From positions 319,158 to 383,157 of the forward strand of contig JH720294.1 in the NCBI GenBank assembly GCA_000231825.2: DNA of 64,000 bases, given 5' to 3'. Every line of letters begins with the position of its first letter. Within the stretch, counting starts at the first letter, position 1. Positions 25,587-37,924 of this stretch are shown here, piece by piece. Below the pieces are notes generated by a model, which ran no database searches, had not been told where the DNA came from, and saw only the letters and a list, made by a program, of their open reading frames with translations. The stretch comes from Tetrahymena elliotti 4EA (lineage: Eukaryota > Ciliophora > Oligohymenophorea > Hymenostomatida > Tetrahymenidae). The position numbers and the translations under genes were made by a program.

Positions 25587-27578
25587 TTTTCAATATTGAA
25601 AAATATTTTAATCTAAATTAATATTTGTTTTTTTATACTCTTTATCAGTTAGTTTAAATGACTTTACATTTTATTAAATTAACAGAAATTTATTTAAATA
25701 ATACGCTAATTTATTCATTAGTGATTAAATTTTTAGCTATTAATTTCTTAATGAAAGTGGAGGAACATGATTGTAATTTCAAATTTTCAATTTTTTTATT
25801 TAAAGATAATTTTTTATATTTTAATCTAACAAATGTTACTAAAGATTAATAAGATATCTGTATCCTTTTTATTTTTTTTGTAAAATTTGATTTTGTATTA
25901 TTCCTAAATTATTTTCAGTTTTTTTTGGCTTTCATTCTCTTTTTACATTAATAAGTGTAAAATTTAGGCCTCACTTCAAAATAAATTTTTGAAAAATTGA
26001 TAGTCTATTCCTTTTATTAATGTTTATATTATTAAATTATGTTTGTGAAAGAGTTTACATACTATTTTTAAATTAAAAGTTAATCAAATTTACTCGATAA
26101 AAGCAGTTTTTAATGTTTTTTTAAAAATAACTTTTTGAAAATTTTAGAATGATATTTGAAGAAAGTAATAATTTTTTTGAAGAAAATCATAATTTAATAA
26201 ATATATCGAAAATTATTGGATGAAAATGATTGATTGATGATCAATTTTAAGAGTAGAAAAAAAAATAAAAATTTAATATAGATTGGAAAAAGTTAAAAGG
26301 GTTTTTAAAATTTAAGAAGACAAAATATAAAGCTAAACTATTAAAAAATTAATTTGAAAAAAATAAAAGTGTATTTGCCCTTTTAATATACTATTATAAA
26401 ATAATTAAAATTAATCATACAATTTTTGAAGCTCTAAAAATGATTCATCTTAGATAAAATGGATGAAATTAGATTATGAAAATCACTTTAAATGGTCCAA
26501 ATAACTTTTGTTACACAACTATTTCTAATCTAAAAAGATAATTTTTTATATTTTTGAAATATTGTTTTTATTCAATAATTAATATAATAAAAAAATTGTA
26601 ATCTATTTAAATAAGTCTGGTAATGATTAAGTAAAAATGTATATGATTGAATAAAAGTAATATTAATCAGTAAGAGTGTTAAATAATTTCTATGAGTTTC
26701 ACTTTATACGAATAATGTAGACAATAAAGAAATAATATTTGATTAATTTTTGAATACTATTTATAGATAATAATTTTAAATCAAAAGAAGATAATTCAGG
26801 TAGGATTTATAAGGACACTACTATTCTAAAAAATCCAAGAAAATTTGAATCAAAACTCTAATATTAATAAGGATTATAATACTATAAAATTAAATACTTT
26901 ATTATCTTTTTGGTAGGAACTAAAAATGGTAATTTATGAAAGTATTACAATAAGTTAATTTACTTCTAAATAAAAAATGTATTAAAATAAAAATCTAATT
27001 TTTATTTAATTAGAAAGTATTTAATTCTACTCCATTATTAATCGAGATGGATTATAAAAATAATGTCAAACTTAAATAAGAAAAAGAATCATCTTTATTA
27101 AGGATTTTTATGAGATAGAAGTAATCTGTATACATTGATTAAATATTTTGTATTTTGAAACACTTTTGCTAAAGATAATAATTTGCTAAAATCAAAGAAA
27201 TATTTGTATGTTTTTTTATATCATTAAAAAAAATAATGTTAGAAAAAAGACAAAGGTTTTTAAAAAAGTGTTTGATGTGATTGCTTGCAATAATTTTGGC
27301 AAAAATCTTATGCCTTTTGAGGGTAAGCTAAACATAAATAATTATTAAGTTTTAGTTAGTCTTGTAGTGTTGAACAGGAAATAATTAATTAATTGATTGA
27401 TAAGTAAATTAATTAATTAATTATCTTCATAGTTTTTGTGAATAAAAAATTTGATAGATAGAATAAAATTTAGAAGAAAAAAAAGAGGAGTTATATACAT
27501 ATAACAATAATAAGGAAATCAAAATAATTAGAAATTATTAAAAATTTTGTATTAAAAACAAAATAAATCATATTTGAG
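25587..27578. other. intergenic at a divergent strand switch
   Basis: About 2 kb between a minus-strand gene to the left and a plus-strand gene to the right, so both promoters should lie here. AT-rich; a run of TTAA-type palindromic low complexity sits near 27385-27422. A short standard-code frame at 25658-25849 has no support. Confidence 0.6.
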
Positions 27579-28728
27579 ATGGCAGACTATTAAGCAGACA
27601 TTAAAAATAAAGATAATAAAATATCCATCTTACAAAATTTAGTCGAGAAAAATGATGGTCATGTAACTCGACTGAAGAGCATGATTGAGTAGCTTAAAAA
27701 GGTAACTAAATAATACATTTTTCTATTTCAAAAATCTTAGCTTTTAAGGTTGCGTTTATATTAAACTTTTGCATTCTAAAGCTTTATAATATTTGTATAA
27801 GCATCACCAATAGCTTTCAATTAGTAGAGCATATATATAGGAAAAAGTAGAAATTCTACATGAAAGTTTAAGCAAAAAATAAACAATTCTTCATCATTCA
27901 TGCTAACAACAACTTTTAAATATAAAATAGTAATTGAAATTTGAATAAGAGAAGAACAATGAAATGGCAAAGGATATGAATAGGCTTAGAGAAACCATTT
28001 AATCATAAAATCTTAAAATAAGGGAGTTATAGGAATCTCTATTTAAAAGCAAGGAAAGTGAAAGGTTACTTCAAATTAAAATTAAAGATATTACAACTAG
28101 CAGTCCTGTAAAGGGTCCAAAGGGAAGCTTAACAACTACAGCAGCATAATCGAAGCTTAGTGAGCAATAATTAAATGAATAGATGAATTATGCAAAAAGT
28201 TTAAATGATCTAACAAACCTAGAAGAATCAGAAAAAAAAAACAATGAATAATATAGAATACATGTTTAAAATGCACTCTTAAACAAAAGTAGTAAAACTT
28301 TGAAAATTGTTTATTTTTAATTTCAATATCTTCATTTGAAGCAGTGATTTTTTGATTTTAAAAATTTGTTACTTGGACATTAAAAACTGTTAATTATTGA
28401 TTGATAATCATAATTAATTATTTAAATACTTGTAATTTTAGCAAACGATCAATCTTACTCTCCCTAGCAAAGGTCTGTAGAGAGGTCTTAAAACATTTAA
28501 AGCGAAGAAAGAAGCTAGTAGAATTCAGAAAAGATAAGAAGAAATAAAGATTTGAAAGTTGATTCTCAAGTTTTTAGAAACTCAAGTTTTCTTGAATCAC
28601 CAAAACTGCAAAGAACTATGTTGAGCGTTGTCGAAGAAGATCTTTCAAATATTATGAAATCAGCTCAATATCAAAAGGAATTAGGTAATAAAATAGCAGA
28701 TAAATTAATTGAATTAGTATAAACTTGA
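27579..28728 (+). CDS. small coiled-coil protein, three exons
   Basis: Exons 27579-27701, 27841-28291 and 28442-28728 join with phases 0 and 1 to give 286 residues. The first exon (MADYQADIKNKDNKISILQN) and second (EKVEILHESLSKKQ, LLNIKQQLKFEQEKNNEMAK, DMNRLRETIQSQNLKIRELQ) form a long heptad-like coiled coil. A short linker with SSPVKGPKGS follows, then a Ser/Arg/Gln-rich stretch and a C-terminal helical segment LQRTMLSVVEEDLSNIMKSA. The exon 2 start at 27841 (TATATAG acceptor) is my choice among several in-phase AGs between 27800 and 27840; the others would add up to about 14 residues. No recognised family; a structural or adaptor role is inference. Confidence 0.7.
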
Positions 28729-29312
28729 AAGAATAAGCAATTTAAGTTGATAAAGCATTTTAAAGGATATTATTTATTTTTAAGAAATGGATGCTAATAG
28801 AATAGAAAGCAATAAATAGTAAAAAAAACGCACTTTAAGAATAGGATTTTAATTCATTGTTAAAGCAACATTAGATTTTCATCAATGAAAAAAAAAACTT
28901 CAAAAAATTATTAAAAATACTTGTTAAAATAAATACGTTAGGCACTAAAAACCTAAAAAACACAAAGCAAAAATACTTTGAAATTTAATTAATTAAATTT
29001 ATTCATAAAACAATTAAATTTCTTTAATTACTCTTTCAGAAAATTGCATAACAATTGATAATTAATTCATTCATATTTAAAGCTATTGAGCTTTTGATTA
29101 AAATTGATTTAATTCAAACAAAAGATAAAAGATTGTGGAGAAGGAATATATTTTTTTAAATATTCTAATTTAATTTCTTTTCATTAATTTTTTGTTTTTA
29201 TTCGAAATATGGAGTTTTAAATATTTTTTTTTAATTAACTACTTAATAAGACCCTGCTTTGTTAAAGACGATAGCAAAGAGTATTGTTGCAATTAAATAC
29301 ACAAGTAAAGTT
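28729..29312. other. intergenic, AT-rich
   Basis: About 0.6 kb between two plus-strand genes; nothing visible apart from A- and T-runs. Confidence 0.6.
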
Positions 29313-32239
29313 ATGGAAAGTAGTACTTATTCAATTCCATGCATTTCAGAATAGGGAGATGAGTGCAATGAAATGCATTATGATAAAAATAGCAATAGTG
29401 ATAAAAATTACACAAACGAAGATAAAAATAGTGTTTTTCACTTAAAACTAAATGAGGTAAATATTTCTATAAGCAGATTATGATAAGATTTTATTTAAAT
29501 ATTCCCCATAAAATCTGAGTTTAATAATTTTTAATTTTTATACATTCCCTTCAAGTCAACTTGTATAAGACTTTTTTTCAATCAATAAATGAAGCAAGTA
29601 AATAAAAATCTGTTGGTTTCTGATTAATTCACAAATCAAATAAATTATATTTTCTTGATAGAGATTAACCAAAGGGTTTTATAATTAATTAGACTACTTT
29701 ACATTTAGAAAAAATATTGTGAAAAAATAAATGTATTTAGTAAGCAAAGATTCAAAGAAAAAGGTTTTTCTTTAAGAAATTTAAGATGAGTAAATAGCCC
29801 TTATACCATAGTTTTTTATTGTAATAAATAGATAAATAATAAAAAGTTGCTTAACTGATAATTTCTATTGATAAATTAACAATATTTTATTAAAATATTC
29901 ATAATAAAAAGGTTGAGTAAGAAGAGTTGAATTCTCTTGAAGTCAGAAAAAAAAAATCTTCAAGCATATCGGATAAGGCTTCTAGAAGAATTAGCTTTTA
30001 GCCTAAAGGTATTCATTATCATGGAAATCATGCCAATTAGAAATCAAATAATAGCTAGTTAACTCCTACTAGCTAGAAAGCCTTATCAAATGGAGTTATC
30101 ACAATTAACACTAACTAGTCTGATGGTTAATCATAGAGTACTCGCTAAAAAGGAGCTTCAATACAATCTCCAACATTAGAAAATTTTGATACAAAGTTTT
30201 AAGAAAGCTAAACTAGCTTAGGAAGTTAAAATTAAATATCACAAAATGGGAGAAGTAGCTTGAAAAATAATTAAATTTAAGAAGAAGATATCATAGAAAT
30301 TAAAGAAAATATAGTTTCTGGTGTTAATAGTGAGAGCACATCAGGAAGTAATTCTCCTAAATGCTCAGAGGATGCTGACATGTATTAACCATTTAGCCAT
30401 TTCTTTGTTTTAGGATGTGATAAAGATGATGTTAAAGAATTTGACAAAATGGGAGTTGATAGAGTTCTTCTCCCTGGAAAACTTCTTTACAGTTTCTCAG
30501 ACAGAGTCAGTAAATCTAAAAATGACCCCTTTGAGTAAAATAAAAATTGTATAAAAAATAAATATAAATTTCTTTTAAATCAATAAAGAATAGTGAAAAA
30601 GTAAGTTTCAGAATATGCATTTCCATATGGTTTGGAAGTAAAGAAAATAGATGGTGATATGGGTTAAATTAAATAGATAATTATCCCACCAACAAAGCAT
30701 GGAATGAATGATAAATTTTTCTTTTTCAAAATGCGTAGTCAAGAAAATTTTAAGCAAGTTTAGGTAGAAAAGTAAAAAAATGATCTTTTAAAAATAGTCA
30801 ACCCAAATAAAGTTCTTTTCTTTACCTGTCTTCAGATTAGAGATTTTATTGAAATTGTAAAAATTATTTTTATTTATTTCTATTGATTTTTAAAATACTT
30901 TTTTTAAAAGACTAGTGATGATGAAAGCTAGAAGAAAAGCTATTGGAGGGTATAAAAAATATTTTGCTTTGTAAGCTACTTTCCTATTTATGATTTGCTA
31001 AGTCATTTACTTTAAATTGTTTAAGATTCAATTAAGGTGGAGAGATAATTTGTAATGCTGAATGATGACAATTTTAAAGAGTTCGATAAAATAGATAGTG
31101 ACTCAGTTTAATTGCATATCAGTAAAAATATTGAATAATATTTAAAGCAATGGTAAAGGACAGAGCTTAGGACACTTGGAAAAGACTATAAATTTAACAT
31201 GGATTAGTAAGGGTTTTATTAATATAACTTACCAAGTCACCCTGATTTTCGCAAGAAAACATTAAGTTGGAGTCTAGTTGGTCCTATTAGCACTCTTTCT
31301 TTCTAAAATTTCTTATTTATTTTATTTGCAATTTTATAAGAGTAACACATTATATTCGTCAGCACAAATCTCTGCCTTTTGACAAAAGCAATGTAAATTT
31401 TTTCAATTAATTTATGTTTGATTTTAATAATTGTTGAATATTTAATTATAGAGCATGCTTTGAAGCTTTAATTATGCCTTTTCAGTGGCCCTATCCTATA
31501 GTATACACTCTCCCAGAAAATTTGATAGGATTATTGGGATCTCCTTAACCAATAATTCTAGGTATAAATAGAAGTGGAAGATATATATTGAGTTAGGATT
31601 TAGTTGAGAGTAATCCAGATCATATTTTTGTACTTCTAGATGAAGGAACTATCCTAACTAATAATAATAACTATATTAAATAATATTAAAAAAATCCTCC
31701 TTCACTTTCATTAAAATAATAATTAGCTGAAGCTTACTCTCATGTTGGTTTAAGCTTAAATGATGCTTTAAAAGTATATAATCAAGCATAGTATCAATAG
31801 TTCAACACAAGTGAGCAATATAAAAAATCGTTTCCAATCCCTAAATTCCATGTAAAAAATGATGAAGTTGAAACTTTAGAAAATATTATGTAAACTTGCT
31901 ACAATACATTCTAATAAAAAATTACTTCTCTACTGCCGAAACAGCCAATATACGATAGTGAGGAATAAGTAAAACATTTACTATTATTTTTTTTAATTTA
32001 AAAACAAAGATAAATTTTATCTGAACACTATTTTATTTTTTTAAGTCTAAAATTACTAAGAAATTTTTTTATTATAGCTTTTAGATTATGAAAAAATCAG
32101 AGCCGTCATTCTTCAGCAGTCAAGCGAAGAAGATAAGCCTTTCTTAAATAACTTTTGCTCTTAAAGTAGTTAGATTTTCCTTTACTTTTGTGAAGACTTT
32201 TATAATTTAGTAGAAGATGATAACATGAAAGATAACTGA
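29313..32239 (+). CDS. DENN-domain protein (predicted Rab guanine-nucleotide exchange factor)
   Basis: Seven exons keep the frame: 29313-29456, 29912-30534, 30589-30856, 30911-30970, 31037-31392, 31452-31968 and 32078-32239 (TGA), 709 residues. Residues 1-~200 are Ser/Asn/Gln-rich linker. The upstream DENN lobe spans ~205-345 (FSHFFVLGCDKDD, RVLLPGKLLYSF, EYAFPYGLEVKK, FFTCLQIRDFIEI). The core lobe follows (SYWRVQKIFCF, SWSLVGPISTLSFQNFLFIL, EQHIIFVSTN, then FEALIMPFQWPYPIVYTLPE with LLGSPQPIILGI), which carries the hallmark PF.WP...LP...P.P.I.G pattern. The last exon resembles the downstream lobe (SSEEDKPFLNNFCSQSSQIF). DENN proteins load GTP on Rab GTPases in membrane traffic. The start of exon 2 (AAAAAG acceptor) could shift by a few codons. 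Which Rab it acts on cannot be read from sequence. Confidence 0.88.
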
Positions 32240-32951
32240 TTATCTAAAAAAATATTTAAAAACAAAAAAACAATTATTTTTCAAATAGTAATTAACAAAA
32301 CCTACAAAAAAAAGAAAAAATTAAAAACTAATAAATGCAATTATTTTTTGTGTTAATTATTAAATTTAATAATAATACAAAAAGAAGACGTAACTCAATA
32401 AATATGTTTATTTAAAACACTAATTATTTGCTTTAAAATAAAACAACTTTCATCAAATAAATAATTAATGAAAGCTACTTTCATAATAAGAAACATAAAA
32501 TATTCCAAATTTAACAATTTAAAATAAAAAAATATATTTATTATTTATTCTTGTAAAAACCAGTGTACTTTAATTCTTACAGTAATTTGTGAAAACATTT
32601 CGTATTAAAAAATTATCTCTTTCTATAAATAAAAAATAAAAATTTATCTTATTTTATTAAAAATATAGAATCTTATTCTACTATTTTATTCATGATTAAT
32701 GAGATTAAAAAATTACCTTTTTGGTGTTTTATTATCATATGTTCAAAATCATAATTTACTTAGATAAAAAGTGTTCAAATTCATTTTTTGGGGTCATTTG
32801 AAAATTTAATTAAAAAAATATTAACTTGTGTCTTGATTCTACTTTATATTTTTAATAATTTATTTTAAAATTTTATTAGAAAATCAACCATAATTACATA
32901 AGTAGAAGGAGAAGAAGAATAATTAAAGTAGAAACAAAAATCAAAAAATAA
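32240..32951. other. intergenic upstream of the paralogue array
   Basis: About 0.7 kb of AT-rich spacer between the DENN gene and copy A; probably holds the promoter of copy A, but I recognise no motif. Confidence 0.55.
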
Positions 32952-35900
32952 ATGGTGAGTTTTTTTAGGAGAATACTAACTAAAGTAGATATTTTTGGCT
33001 CAACTGTAGGCTTAAACTATAATAAGAATAGCATGTTTTAAACATCTATTGGAGGTATCTTAAGTATATTTTTCTGTGCATTAGTAGGAGTGTTTTTTTG
33101 GAATAATGTAAAGAATTAACATTTTATAATCGTTTTTATTTGTAACTCAATTTTTTTAACAAATAGATAATTGAATTTCTGAGTAAAAGTAAGTTCCTAC
33201 TTGATATGCCATACTATTTTATTTATTTCAAATTTATTTTTAGATTAAGTTTATTCTGATACGACATAAGCTTTTTAATCTAGCCCTTCAGCAGTAAATG
33301 TCAGTGCCAAAAACTTTATGTTTGCCTTAAAAATTTAGCAAGATAATTTCATAAAAAGTCCAGTCCTTAATATCACTTTATCAACCAGAGACTATTAAAC
33401 CTATGAAAACGGTACTCTCGTCAAACGAAAAGTAATCTAAATATTTATAATCTAACTAAATTTATTTAATAATTTTACAGAAATGGAGTTATTTTAAAGC
33501 TTCTTATACAAATAAATTATTATAAAAATATTAAAAAATAAAAAAGTATAACCAATATTTAGTACCATGCACACAAGAACATTTTGCATAACTCCCATCT
33601 TATGGAATGAATTGGACTCAGACTTTTATTAAATATAACTTTAATGACTATTTATGTCCATAGTAAGATATTATCATCAAAAAAAAAAATTTTAAATTAA
33701 TATTAATTAGATTAGATTACAATTTTACTATTGGAGGAAATTATAACAGTGAAAATTTCTTTCATTGGAAAATCACAGTTAGTAAATGCTCAAACAAAAC
33801 TAACCCTCTAGATACATGGAAACCAACTTGCCCATCAACAGAAGCAATAAATAAATTTTTTGCTGCAGATCAGAATGTCAGATTTCTTTTATACACAAGT
33901 AACTTTATAGTTAATCCATCAAAAAGTTAAGGCTACGTTTCTAGTTATGTTGAGGACTCAATGATATTTTCAATTTAAAAAGATGTGGTATTAATATATC
34001 TACATTCTTATTAACATTATTTATATTTCTTATGTATTAATAATACTAGTCATACACAACAGCTGATATTTTCTTTACTGAAAATTAAATTGATACTGAC
34101 TAAAGTCTAATACCATTTGAAAGCATAGAAAAGGAGACTTATTTAAGTTATAAATTTGGTAACCTCAGATAATAATATGTAGTCGGAAATTAGTCATCAA
34201 TCTATGCAGATTTCTACATTAGAAAAGATTCTATGTTCTATTAACATACCAGATCATTTACTAAAATAGGATAAATTCTATCCTATATTGGAGGATTTAC
34301 ACAAATTTTCATTTTAATTACAGGAATCATAGGTAAAAATTTAATTACTGTATATTCATATTTATTCTAACATATTTATATAAATAAAATCCCCATTTTT
34401 TTTATTTGGATTAAAAAATAAAAAAATGTGATCCTATTGAAATTATTCATATGATAAAAAGAATATTAGATTTACAGTAGATAGTAATTCTAATATGTAT
34501 ACTTTCATTTATCAATTTATTTGAAGGGAGTTATGTTTTTCTTTTATTAGATCTAATTTTATGAATATTAATAAATAAGTATTATGAATAAATAATAGTT
34601 AACTACTACAATGATTATATGTACTCAATATCATTAGCAAATAAGCTTTATGATTTTGAATTTAGTAGCTAGACCAAAAAAAAATAGAATTCTTAAAGAC
34701 CTGCTTCTGGGAAAAACTAAATTAACAAGCTAAAATCGTATTAGAATAATGCTCCAGATAAAATTGTAGAAGAAAATTAAAATTTGAGCATATCGAAGAA
34801 TGAAATGCCTGTTATGTTTAAAGAGTAGAAAAATGGAATCAGATAAGTAGAATAAATAGATAATAATTAGGTCATGATTAACATTCAAGATGATAATAAT
34901 TAAAATATAAATCAAAAGAATTAAATTGCAGAAAGCATTAGAAATAGCAAAAAGAAAAAAATTACAACCAGAGAGGATGATGGATTAATTTCTCTTGATA
35001 AACTAAAGTTTATTTTAAGTGAAAGATTTTAGAGCTTAACAGTTGGTTAAAAAGAAGGAGATAAACCAAGTATTGTTAAAAAAGAAAATGAACTTGTAGT
35101 AATCTAGAGTGAGGTTGATTTCAAAAATTAATTTTCAAATTAATTTTATGAAAATATGAAAAGAGACAGCACCTAAATTGAGCAAAAAGATATTATGAAT
35201 GAGAGTATTACACCTGAGTCACCTCTTCCCAAAAAATAATAAAAAAAAAAAAATAAACTTTTTGATAAAGATACAACAAGATTTGTTTAAAATTTTGAAG
35301 AGAAATATCACTAAGAACAAGTGATTGATACTGTTAGAAATGATGGCTAATTGCTAAATTAACAGAGTGAGGAAATGCCAAATAAATTAGAACCTATTCC
35401 ATCTTAAATAACTAAGAACCTTAATTCGGATTCCTAAGTTAATAAGAAAAGTATCTTTTAAGGATAAAAAGGTTTGCTTGATGGATTAGGTATTAAAGAT
35501 AAAAAACATTTCTTGACAAAAGAATTTGAATATCTTCTTAAAAGGTAAAAAAGAATTACAATGACTTTTAAATTTTTCCTTTTCAAAGTATCTTTTGGAA
35601 AACTATTCCGATCAGAGTAAGTTCTACTTTTAGATAAGGCAGAAAAATAGATGAAGAAAGATTTAGATGTCTTTGTGTTATTGAATAGGATAAAAGAATT
35701 AGAGAAATTTAAAGCACTCTTCTTAGATAGAAATTAAGAAATACTTTTTAATTTTTTTCCAAAACCAATTATTTCAATTTCAAGTGTTTCAGATATGCCA
35801 ACTAGAGCAGAAATGACAGAAATAGTTAATTAACTAAGCAAAAAGTAAGCTAAAAAAAAGAATGTAAGCTCAATGATGAAAAAGCTGAAGCTTAATTTTA

Positions 35901-36431
35901 AAACAGCATTATTGGTAACAAGAGCAGTTTAAATCCTTAAAAGGCCCTTGCACAAAAAGATTATTTAGTTTGACTCTATTATAGCTTACAGAAAATTATT
36001 TGAAGCTTATGAAATTCTGAGATCTTCAAAACAAAATATAACGTAAAATTAAAAGTTTTCTAGGAATATTTATTTATTTATAATTTATTTTTAATCATAG
36101 TTTTAACAGTAAGCTAATCACTTTACTAGGAGATGAAATGAATAAAATTCTTGAAATAGCAAATCTGTAAATTGTACTTTTTTTAAAACTCTATTGAGCA
36201 ATATTTTATTATGTAATCATGTATAGGCTTGAAATGAAAAATGAAAAAAAGTAAAACGAATTGTCCTCTAATTTCTTAAATTAAGAAATACTGAATAGTC
36301 CTAAAACAAGTAAAATGTAAATGAGTACTTTTTGTCCGAAGGCAGAAAACTAAAAAAATAATTCTTTTTAGTTAAGACCAGAGGATTGTATCAATTCTGG
36401 AGAATGTCTTTTTAGTAAATAAAACATATGA
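32952..36431 (+). CDS. two-pass membrane protein, tandem paralogue A
   Basis: Nine exons: 32952-33107, 33167-33188, 33244-33431, 33547-33662, 33711-33987, 34050-34332, 34599-36042, 36101-36166, 36227-36431; 918 residues. Residues 1-~35 carry the family start KVDIFGSTVGLNYNKNSMF and TSIGGILS; membrane segment 1 is ~36-50 (IFFCALVGVFFW). A soluble domain of ~270 residues follows with LVPCTQEHF, YGMNWTQTF, YLCP, VSKCSNKTNP, WKPTCPS. Segment 2 (SYIGGFTQIFILITGI) is ~328-348. The tail is Q/K-rich and holds the shared module EFEYLLKRQKRITMTFKFF ... IKELEKFKALFLDRN ... ILFNFFPKPIIS. N-in, C-in topology is inferred from charge. I do not recognise the family. It shares its exon phases with copies B, C and D. 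No signal peptide is seen. Confidence 0.85.
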
Positions 36432-37924
36432 GATAACTTAATAATATAGAAATTAATTTTCATTTTTAATTTATAAATATTATATAACATGTTATTCTTT
36501 AAGTTTAATTTTTTTTTTTAATAATAATTTATTTTTTTTTGACACAAAAATTATCAAAAAAATTAATAATTTTGTTTGTTTATTTTCTATTATTAAATAA
36601 AAAATTAAGATATTTATGTAAATTCTATGTATATTTTTTAATTAGAATTAATGTTCATATTTTATGATCAAAATGTTTTATTAAAGATATTCCTCAAACA
36701 ATTTTATTTGTTGCTTTCTTGCTTATTTGTATTTTGAGTGCTCTAAACATGGATTTTGTCTATTTTGAAAAATAAAGATATTTAGAAAAATAAAAAAAAC
36801 AAAATACAATTTTGCGTTGAGTTGTGTGTGCTTAACTTTTGTTTTTCCTTTTTTTTGAAGTATAGAAAATACAATTATAAAAGATATTGAATGGAATGAT
36901 TTTTCTTTTATTATTCATAAAAAGACTAAAGAGCAAAAATAATGAGAGAGGTATTTAACAAATTAAAATTTTTCAAATTTATTATATAGACTTATTAAAT
37001 TTTTTGAACATTTAGATGGTAAAAACAAATTTTTTCTAGATTCATGGATATAAATTGCAAAGATTAACTAATGATCCAATCAATCAATGATTTTACATGC
37101 TTCTCAAATGTAAATAATTAAATTTTCTTTCAGTTTGAAAAAATTAAGGGAGTTAATGAATGATTTTAATTTTTCTAATCATTAAGTAGTTACTTAATTT
37201 TAATTTAACAAGAAGAATTTTTTGTTATATTCCTTTTTTTTGTTACACACTTATAAATTTAACACTTGAATTTGAATTTAAAATAAAAAGCTTACATTGC
37301 TATAAAATAATCAAATCTTTATTTTTTAACCAATAAAATTTTGAAACCAAATAAATATTATTTACTTTCAATAGTGTTTTCTTTTTTTTTTTAATAAAAT
37401 TTTTTTCTATTCTAAAATTTTATGCTGCTTTAAAATCTTCTAAGAATTTGAAATGACTTTACTCATTTTTTCAAACCAAAAATATAATCAAAATAATTTT
37501 TTTATTTTATCATAGCTTATTCAACACTAAGATATTTCTATGCTGCTTACAGTCAGATTTTAAAAATAAATAGAAGTTAAGAAAATATTAGTAACTAAAT
37601 TAGGTTTTGATGCTTGAATATGGTTAATATTATTATGAGTTGACCAAAATAGATAGTTGCTAGTTATATTGATCAATTTTAAGACAAAAAAACTTTAGAG
37701 TCACATAAAAAATTTTTGATATTATCCTTTCTTGTAAATTGATAGATTTTGTAAATAAAATCCAGTTTTGTTTTAAAGTTAAATGAAACCCTGATAAAAT
37801 TCTGCCTGAAAAATAATCATTAAATTGTAAGAATTTTTAAATAATTAAAAATCAAACAAATATCATAAGCATAAATAATAAGCTATAGTATAAATTCTAC
37901 ATAATCAAAAATAAGCAAAACAGG
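36432..37924. other. intergenic between paralogues A and B
   Basis: About 1.5 kb, AT-rich with long T-runs; no coding frame. Presumed 3' UTR of A and promoter of B. Confidence 0.6.

Noticed and set aside
25658..25849. Plus-strand frame of 63 codons
   Set aside because: Same reasons; it sits in the divergent promoter spacer with no coding bias.
36930..36960. Another relic of the helicase exon 2 donor (GAGAGAGGTATTT)
   Set aside because: Only about 15 bases match and no exon sequence precedes it; coincidence is enough.
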